A stretch of DNA of 64,000 bases, from contig WFMF01000380.1 of assembly GCA_011033025.1 (NCBI GenBank), positions 1-64,000 on the forward strand, written 5' to 3'. This stretch comes from Beroe forskalii (taxonomy: Eukaryota; Ctenophora; Nuda; Beroida; Beroidae). A model generated the notes under the pieces. It did not search any database, was not told the DNA's origin, and worked only from the letters and a program-made list of their open reading frames with translations. A program made the translations under genes and the position numbers. Shown piece after piece: positions 58,601-64,000 of the stretch; position 1 is the first letter of the stretch; the number at the start of each line of letters is the position of its first letter.

Positions 58601-61524
58601 AACTTTAAGAGCTTATAATCCATAGTTCAGAACCCGAATGTTGACCCTTTCTGAAACCCATCCACTGCCCATCTCTCCGGGAGTAACTCAGTTCTCATCT
58701 CAGGTGCTGAGGAGGGAAGGGATAGAGCTACTGTCTAAGACTCTGTTGATGTTCCAAGTTATCGTCATCAACTCTCTGAGAATGCTAGGCTGTCAGTGGC
58801 AAAGTCCTGATAAGGCACCTACTTTCATGTGAGTTACAATGGGTGGTTACTGGTTATGTGGGCTCTAATTCTAGTTTTGTCACTGCATGCACCCCTAGTT
58901 ATAGTGAAGCACAGTAATCAAGGACTATTTGAAATTCGTCCAATGGAAATCGCTACTGAAGTTTGATATGCAACCTCTAATTTTATGTGAAGGCAGCATT
59001 TGGTAAGTCTTCATCATTTAGGTGTCACCTGTTAAGGTGGCACCTCCCTTTATCCTTGTTTAGGTGCCACCAGCCACCTGTTCGGTTGGCACCCCCTTCT
59101 ATATCCTTGTTTAGGTGCCACCTATTTAGATGACACCCTGTTTTATCCTTGTTCATGTGCCACGTGAGGAGACTGGAGGAGGTGGTTGACAACTTCATCA
59201 GAGTGTACAACAGTTCCAAGCCTGACGACGCTCAGGATGTTACTAACTTTATAACGGCCGAACCTTTTGTTGAAAATATTCTGACTTTTTATTCTCAACA
59301 CATCCTGATACGTTCAGGCTTCATGTACTCAAGTTAAGTTTTGGAGAGAAATCCTCGCCCGTTCCTTATTGGTTTTGACTATCGTATTCCGAGCAACTCC
59401 AATCCCCTCATTGCTGGCTTTCTTCCAAGAACATAGCGAATGTTCCAGAGCCTATAGGATGAAAGTAGCCATCCATTCAACACCGGGGATCATATATTCA
59501 TGATCCCAGCTCATAAAATGGGTTCTTTTAAGATGACGCCAAGATTTTACATCCGGGAGTCCTTTCCGAAACAGACTTAAGTAAAAGACTGACTTTAGTA
59601 AAAAGTTAATTGCAAATTTAAACTACAATTTTTTATTTAAGTCCGTTTTTTACAGGAAAGGACCCCAATAAGATCTGCTCTGTTTACTCTTCCCAAATAA
59701 AGCGGATTTTTAACCCCCTGTCCCCACAGGATGTTTTGCTGGACATGGTCCGGAAGAAGCTGTCCCTGCACCTGAGGATCCTGCTGTCTCACGGCCTCAG
59801 GTCCACCAAGAAGGAATCCCTCTCTCTGGTGAGCTGTGCGTCCAAGAACAGATACCATGTCAAGGGGGCGCACCCCTGGACCATGCTCACGGAGTTCTAT
59901 ACGCTACAGGTGGGTTCTATACGTTACAGGTGGGTTCACTTACCCTAACCCTGACACGGAATACTTAACCGTTCCTCATGTGATGGTATCGTTGATGTAA
60001 TGATTGATGCGAGTATTACAGATTTCTGTAATAATTGTAAGATTGATGTAAGAATTACAAATTTCTAACTTGTCGCAGCACGGCAAGTCGTTCACGGAGC
60101 AGCCCCAGTACCAGCTCTCCCAGAGCTTCGGACTGCGGATCCAGCGACAGAGCATCAATAACAAGCAGTCCCTGCTGAGCTGCATTCACAAAGTGAGGGA
60201 GTCCCACGAACCCTTCAAGAGGAGTAGCAACGCGAAGTTTAAAGCGCTCATCATTCACGGAGTGAAGTGAGTTCAGCAGACCGGGATAGGATTTGACATG
60301 GGTTGTGTTTACTTTGTTGAAAGCTGATCGTTCCTCTATTGAAATTGAATATCTTTTGCTTATCCAAAGTCCAGTTACTACCCCCCCCCCTTACTGATCA
60401 CTATTTGCCACAGCGAGGGTGTATTGGGGCAGTGGCTCAGAGTTCTGACACACTGCGATACACTCCACCAACAAGTCTACGAGCCCTGGAGTTACATGAC
60501 CAAACATGGTAAGTTACCACGGTAACTGGATTAACATGACCAAATATGGTAAGTTACCAGGATTACTGGAGTTACATGACCAAACATGGTAAGTTACCAG
60601 GGTAACTGGAGTTACATGACCAAACATGGTAAGTTACCAGGGTAACTGGAGTTACATGACCAAACATGGTAAGTTACCAGGGTAACTGGAGTTACATGAC
60701 CAAACATGGTAAGTTACCAGGGTAACTGGAGTTACATGACCAAACATGGTAAGTTACCATAGTTACTGGATTAACATGACCAAATATGGTAAGTTACCAG
60801 GATTACTGGAGTTACATGACCAAATATGGTAAGTTTAAGTTATCATGGTTACTGGATCGAACAAAATTTCTAAAGCTACCTTTCACGGTCAACGCACACT
60901 TAGTTATTTGTTGCTTACTTTGGCTACATGAATCTATCATTGATCCAGTATGAGTAACCAATAAGTCAATAACCGCTTGACCTACGTAGCTTCTAGGCCG
61001 ATAATATGTGCATATTTTGTGTAAGTTATGCTGAATGTATTTAGGACAATAATATATACTCTGTTGCCATGGTTGCCTATTGTAAACCAGTCTGTGTCGT
61101 CAAGAAAGAAATTTGAGACTCCGATAATGGCTCAGCAGCTCGGACACAGTGTATCAAGATGTTTTGAGTTTGAAATGCCATGAAAAATAAAAGTATTAAA
61201 TTCTATAAATAGAATGTTTCTTATCAAGACTCTTACCACCAAACTTAACAGGCGTGCAACAGCTGGAATCTGTATGATGAAATTGTCATTTGCACCCCTG
61301 TTTTTGGGGATTCTAACCATTTGAGCATTACCATCCTCTAAGGGGAGGGGGTATTACCCCTCTACTTTACCTCTGATACGAACTAATAGCATCGTTTTCC
61401 TTCAGGTTTCAGTGAAGCCATCAAGATCCTGGACAGACTTTCCCAAGTCAAGCTGGATCTGCCGACTGATGTCGCGCTGAAAATGTTTTACGTTCCAGAA
61501 GGGACAGAAACGCCCATTTACTAG
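52614..61524 (+). CDS. RUNDC1: RUN domain-containing protein 1 (RUNDC1), about 13 exons
   Basis: Exons: 52614-53714, 54712-54799, 54984-55112, 55394-55501, 55680-55783, 55916-56012, 57865-58020, 58704-58828, 59169 to about 59238 (end uncertain, 59235-59268), 59730-59909, 60079-60266, 60414-60508, 61406-61524. All other junctions keep phase. Exon 1 is a long disordered region. Then come the coiled coil with LRQLEELEIEQESLNNSLLA and LTSHFAQ, further helices (LIFQLKYQLKDLEHFAKQ), a CTCDCPLHG cysteine cluster, and the C-terminal RUN domain (QLSQSFGLRIQRQ, NNKQSLLSCIHKVRESHEPF, VYEPWSYMTKHGFSEAIKIL). Order and motifs match vertebrate RUNDC1, reported to restrain autophagosome-lysosome fusion through ATG14-STX17-SNAP29. 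Exon 1 as written needs a 1-base frameshift near 52993. Several donors are tandemly duplicated. The start codon is the best available, not proven. Confidence 0.92.
52695..52785 (+). repeat. RUNDC1: 21-bp coding repeat in RUNDC1 exon 1
   Basis: Four tandem copies of AACGCGTTACCATCACAACA plus T encode NALPSQH heptapeptides. Nearly identical at the DNA level, so recent. Confidence 0.93.
53573..53662 (+). repeat. RUNDC1: Five CACGTG motifs at exact 21-bp spacing in RUNDC1 exon 1
   Basis: CACGTG begins at 53573, 53594, 53615, 53636 and 53657. The encoded heptads are SRDMTER, PRDLQCV, SRGIEDM, SRDLESL, SRDISSV. Hydrophobic residues at positions 4 and 7 suit a short coiled coil. The DNA is also a regular array of E-box/CLEAR-type sites. 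Confidence 0.85.
56441..56531. repeat. 34-bp tandem repeat at the 3' end of the cysteine-rich gene
   Basis: Three copies of TAAATCCCTCCAATCAGCTT plus CCTCCTCTTC, ending at the stop codon (56530-56532) of the minus-strand cysteine-rich gene. It would form its 3' UTR. Confidence 0.85.
56530..57426 (-). CDS. Secreted cysteine-rich protein, nested in RUNDC1 intron 6
   Basis: Four exons on the strand opposite RUNDC1: 57426-57340, 57179-57076, about 56863-56791 and 56633-56530. Exon 1 encodes a clear signal peptide (MKIAVAVLSTLVLSAVYSS). The mature chain of roughly 100 aa has about 18 cysteines, including repeated CC pairs (KCCPQ, NDFCCGC, EDCCEGSC) and a C-terminal C-x(8)-C-x(2)-C. This suggests a disulfide-rich extracellular protein. 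I recognise no family, and claim no toxin or antimicrobial role. Exon 2 ends ATCAA|GTGAGT (phase 2), but the only exon 3 start that keeps the cysteine frame (AG|TGTATC) needs phase 0, so this junction is unresolved. The exon 2 donor lies in a 17-bp tandem array. A TATA box lies 83 bases upstream of the ATG. Confidence 0.7.
57005..57080 (-). repeat. 17-bp tandem array across the cysteine-rich exon 2 donor
   Basis: Minus-strand units of ATCAAGTGAGTAACTTG repeat about four times (the third reads ATGGTCAAGTGAG). Each carries a consensus-quality GTGAGT donor. Only the first is contiguous with the coding frame. Confidence 0.85.
57509..57515 (-). promoter_or_regulatory. TATA box of the cysteine-rich gene
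   Basis: TTTTATA on the plus strand reads TATAAAA on the minus strand (GGGGTATAAAAGTGCGG), 83 bases upstream of the ATG at 57426. It is at the right distance for a start site near 57480 and a short 5' UTR. Consistent with a tissue-specific secreted product. Confidence 0.7.
58003..58115 (+). repeat. RUNDC1: Tandem array across the RUNDC1 exon 7 donor
   Basis: The exon end CGAGCCGCGCACTAAG|GTAA is followed by three diverged copies: GAGCCGCGCACTGAG|GTAC, CCGCGCATTCAAG|GTAC and GCTGCGCACTGAG|GTTC, linked by ATCATTG. Units are 26-34 bp. The first donor (58021) keeps the RUNDC1 frame. Confidence 0.85.
59022..59168 (+). repeat. RUNDC1: Tandem array of acceptor-like segments before RUNDC1 exon 9
   Basis: Three degenerate 42-51 bp copies of TATCCTTGTTTAGGTGCCAC precede the exon. 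The first two contain TTGTTTAG, an acceptor-like end. The copy nearest the exon has lost that AG (TTGTTCATG), and the acceptor used is probably CCACGTGAG at 59168. Confidence 0.75.
59890..59934 (+). repeat. RUNDC1: 20-bp duplication of the RUNDC1 exon 10 donor
   Basis: TTCTATACGCTACAGGTGGG is followed directly by TTCTATACGTTACAGGTGGG. The first donor (59910) is in phase with the next exon; use of the second would add 20 nt and shift the frame. Confidence 0.92.
60486..60856 (+). repeat. RUNDC1: 40-bp array, nine copies, of the RUNDC1 exon 12 end plus donor
   Basis: Each 40-bp unit is CTGGAGTTACATGACCAAAC, ATG|GTAAGTTACCAG, GGTAA. The first copy (ends 60508) encodes the conserved PWSYMTKHG end of exon 12. 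Eight more identical or near-identical donors follow in the intron. Retaining even one extra unit brings an in-frame TAA. Confidence 0.96.
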
Positions 61525-61553
61525 ATAAGATTTTCACATTTCTCTTTCCTCTA

Positions 61554-61559
61554 AATAAA
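61554..61559 (+). terminator. RUNDC1: AATAAA polyadenylation signal of RUNDC1
   Basis: Canonical AATAAA 30 bases past the RUNDC1 stop codon (61522-61524). It implies a very short 3' UTR if used. Confidence 0.7.
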
Positions 61560-62761
61560 TCTAGTCTGACATGTAACCTGGTGGTTGCCCCTTGGAATAA
61601 GTATTTAGAATGTAGGAAGCAACCCTTAAACCTTGACAAGGGGTTCATATCGTTACTCAATACTCAGACAGGCCAGGCCATGAAACCTATAATGATTAGT
61701 GTGTTTGCAACCTTGCTCTTTTATCACTGCGTTTGTTAGAAGTAGACTCTGGACTTGAACTGTAAAATTTACATTAAAAACTCATCAAAATTGCTAGGAT
61801 AAATGACTGATTTATAGGGTTTTTGAATTTAGTTAAAATTACTAGTTTTTCTTCCTGAAAAACGCCAAACGGACTACTATTTGCTTATTATTTGATTCGT
61901 TTATCAAGGGAAGTTCCTTGATATGGTTTATTGTATGGGTTACGGGCCAGGCAACAGTATCAAAGACCATCAGACAAGGATAAAATGTAAGGATTGATAT
62001 TTACTTTGCAGGAGCACTGAGCAGTACGGTTTTATTTGCTACGGTTTCTTTTAAATCTTAAATCCGAGTTTCAGGGAAGATACTATCACGAGATGATATT
62101 TATTTGATGCTTTGAGTAACAAATAATTTCTAGGGGTCATGTCTTCCCTGGAAAAGATTCAGTGAAATTTATATCTTTTGCTGAATATGACTCATTTTGG
62201 CATTCTTTCATACTGTTGCCCCCCCCCCCCCCTTTTTTTTGAATGTGGCTATCGGACAGGGTTTTTGAATGGAAATTCCATTCAAAATGTATAGTTTTGT
62301 TAATTGTAAGATGCGGATTATGATTTGAATTTAGACATTAGGCAGGATCGCTTATATCTGCTGTTTTCTGATAGATAAAGACAAAGAGATATAAAGTGAG
62401 TTTGTAAATAATGTGAATTTAGCTTATAACATCCGTTTTATAGAATAAGACTCGTATTGTATTTTACTCAACACGTTAATTAACATAAAGATGCACTATA
62501 AGTTAAATCAATTAAAATCCCATCAACAAATTAATTAATCTACCTTGCTACATTTGATAGTCAAATTCGAATCGGTCAACATTCTCTAAGCTAGTGTTAG
62601 TCACATTTCCATTCACATAACTCTCGTCAAATTCAAAGTTATTCTTAAAAAGTATCGAGCCTCAATCATCTGTCCATACTATCCTGTCCAAGTCCATGAT
62701 AGACTATGTCAGTCCTGTTTATAGTCTACAGTCCTGTTCCCTGTCCACAGTCCTGTTCAGT
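61560..62761. other. Intergenic stretch
   Basis: AT-rich DNA between the convergent RUNDC1 and the minus-strand ciliary-like gene. Contains a C13T8 run at about 62219-62240 and CAGTCCTGTTC-type short repeats (62690-62770). No gene seen. Confidence 0.5.
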
Positions 62762-63402
62762 CTACAGGACTCCGTTAGTCCTGAAGAAAGTGTCCTGTAC
62801 TATCCTAGATCTGCCGTATTGCGCAGGTTTGCTCTCTGTAGCTGCGCTGACATCACTGATCTTCCAGCCCACTTCCAGGGCGCTGGTGAGAGGATACTGG
62901 TACTTCTCTTCCGGACCCTTGTTCTTCCTCTGCAGCAGATACGCCTTCCTTCCCTCCCCCTCAGCACTCAGCCCGGTGTACAGCAGGCTGCGGGTCCCAG
63001 CTGAGGCGACCCGCATCTCGGAGTCCGATTGCTTGGGGAGGGACTCCTCGGGGTCTGCTGGCGGGTTCGCTGCGGGCTCTGCGGCCGGGGCGGGCTTGTG
63101 GCTCGGCAAGTTCGTGATCTGCAGTGGCTGCACCTGGGCAATTGCAGGGATTATTCATTGGTATTCTTATAAGGGATACTAATTCCTGGTCCAAGTATCA
63201 CAACAATATCTTCCACTGACTATAGCACAAACGAAGAGTCAAAAGTACAAACCTTGACCACGTTCCTTGGCTTTGCCTGGGGCTTCCCATTGAATCCCTC
63301 TCCAATGTGCTGCTGGAACCAGCGGTTGCGGATTAAAACCTCGTTGTTAATAGACTCTTTCCAGAAGTTCTGGCGTTGGGTGTCCATGTTTAGCTCTCTC
63401 AT
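62762..63402 (-). CDS. C20orf85/CIMIP1-like ciliary protein candidate, two exons
   Basis: Exon 1 is 63402-63253 and exon 2 is 63133-62762; the junction is phase 0 (AAG|GTTTGT ... TTGCCCAG|GTG), giving 173 aa. The N-terminus reads MDTQRQNFWKESINNEVLIR then NRWFQQH. The middle is Pro/Ala/Glu-rich and disordered. The end contains KYQYPLTSALEVGWKISDV, then YGRSRIVQDTFFRTNGVL. A short protein with an N-terminal tryptophan-containing helix and a C-terminal GW motif resembles the C20orf85/CIMIP1 group of ciliary microtubule inner proteins. I base this on pattern similarity only. The alternative start MDTQ (63387) would drop five residues. No signal peptide or membrane segment. Confidence 0.6.
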
Positions 63403-64000
63403 GTTGGTTATTTGCTAATCAAATGAGGGGAATTAGGGAATGTCGACAGGAATAGTGAATGCTGCATAAATGCATCAATGACTTGGGTGATAGTGCCCTG
63501 TACTCGTGCAGTGGACATATAGTATTGCCATTTAATTGCTTTTATCCTTGCACCAAATTAAAGTGCTAATTATAGCATTTAAAACTAATAATACGATTTA
63601 AAATAACGCTAATGTATCGTTTACATGATGACAATTATTGGCAATCACTCAAAGCAAGCAAAAAGCAGAAAACAATACAGAAGGCCTTGTAACGTGAGCT
63701 ATTGTAATGGGAGAGATTGCTAGGACAACACATGACATACGGAATGAAGCGTAAATACTCAAGAGTGGAGCCACATGTCACACATGTATTAATTGTTTTG
63801 GTATTTGTAATCGTGCCATGGCAACGGCTGAGGTCCTGGGTTGTAATTTTAGAAGCATTAAATGGAAATATTATGAGTACAGGGAGTATGCCACTTTTCG
63901 CTACATAGCCAGAAACATGTTATGAAATTGTTTTATTGGGTCCTTTGCGGAGTGGTCTTTGGTCATTAAGTAATTATGAAACGATGAGAACCATTTACAA
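63403..64000. other. Sequence upstream of the ciliary-like gene
   Basis: AT-rich; probably the promoter and 5' flank of the 62.8-kb gene. No additional exon or element supported. Confidence 0.4.

Overview
This is eukaryotic, animal-type DNA. Every recognisable gene is split by GT-AG introns of a few hundred bases to about 1.8 kb. The proteins are conserved animal families: peptide:N-glycanase NGLY1, elongin B and RUNDC1. There is a nuclear tRNA-Glu with internal A and B boxes, and a degenerate CCCTAA telomere-like tract. Repeats are abundant. A retroelement C-terminal fragment is of a kind I associate with cnidarians, sponges and other marine invertebrates. I would guess a marine invertebrate, possibly non-bilaterian, but the species cannot be fixed from the sequence. 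A run of exactly 100 N (28930-29029) marks a scaffold gap.

Layout. 0.7-7.6 kb: NGLY1 on the minus strand, nine coding exons giving about 471 aa, with two intronic minisatellites close to its splice sites. 7.84 kb: tRNA-Glu(UUC). 8.4-9.1 kb: unassigned coding-like pieces. 9.66-9.99 kb: a 30-bp minisatellite. 11.26-12.27 kb: elongin B, minus strand, missing its first (ATG) exon. 12.3-19.2 kb: a nested pair of inverted-repeat elements directly upstream of the first elongin B exon found. 20.0-20.5 kb: an inverted array of a GCCTCCACTAGG motif. 21.24-22.49 kb: a frameshifted retroelement fragment. 22.98-39.21 kb: a 16-kb nested palindrome with almost no genes. 39.5-40.2 kb: unassigned exon-like pieces. 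41.4-43.6 kb: the 3' end of an unrecognised gene on the plus strand. 43.7-52.6 kb: no recognisable gene. 52.6-61.5 kb: RUNDC1, plus strand, with a four-exon secreted cysteine-rich protein gene nested antisense in intron 6. 62.76-63.40 kb: a two-exon gene on the minus strand resembling the ciliary C20orf85/CIMIP1 family.

Two things stand out. First, several foldback-like elements have arms built from arrays of short words (GAAACAAG, GGAGTCCACTGG, TCCAATGGA, GGGGCTAGTGA, GCCTCCACTAGG) in inverted orientation. Two have clear target-site duplications. Two insertions are present in only one arm of the giant palindrome, so the other arm preserves the empty site. Second, functional boundaries of the ordinary genes are repeatedly caught in short tandem duplications. 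These include 5' splice sites of three RUNDC1 exons and of the cysteine-rich gene, acceptor regions in two genes, and a stop codon. The 3' end of RUNDC1 exon 12 with its donor is present nine times in a 40-bp array.

The genes do not form a pathway. NGLY1 (cytosolic deglycosylation of misfolded glycoproteins), elongin B (Elongin BC ubiquitin ligases and transcription elongation) and RUNDC1 (reported regulator of autophagosome-lysosome fusion) are housekeeping genes that happen to be neighbours. Exon coordinates come from reading splice consensus, codon phase and family similarity by eye; none has RNA support here.
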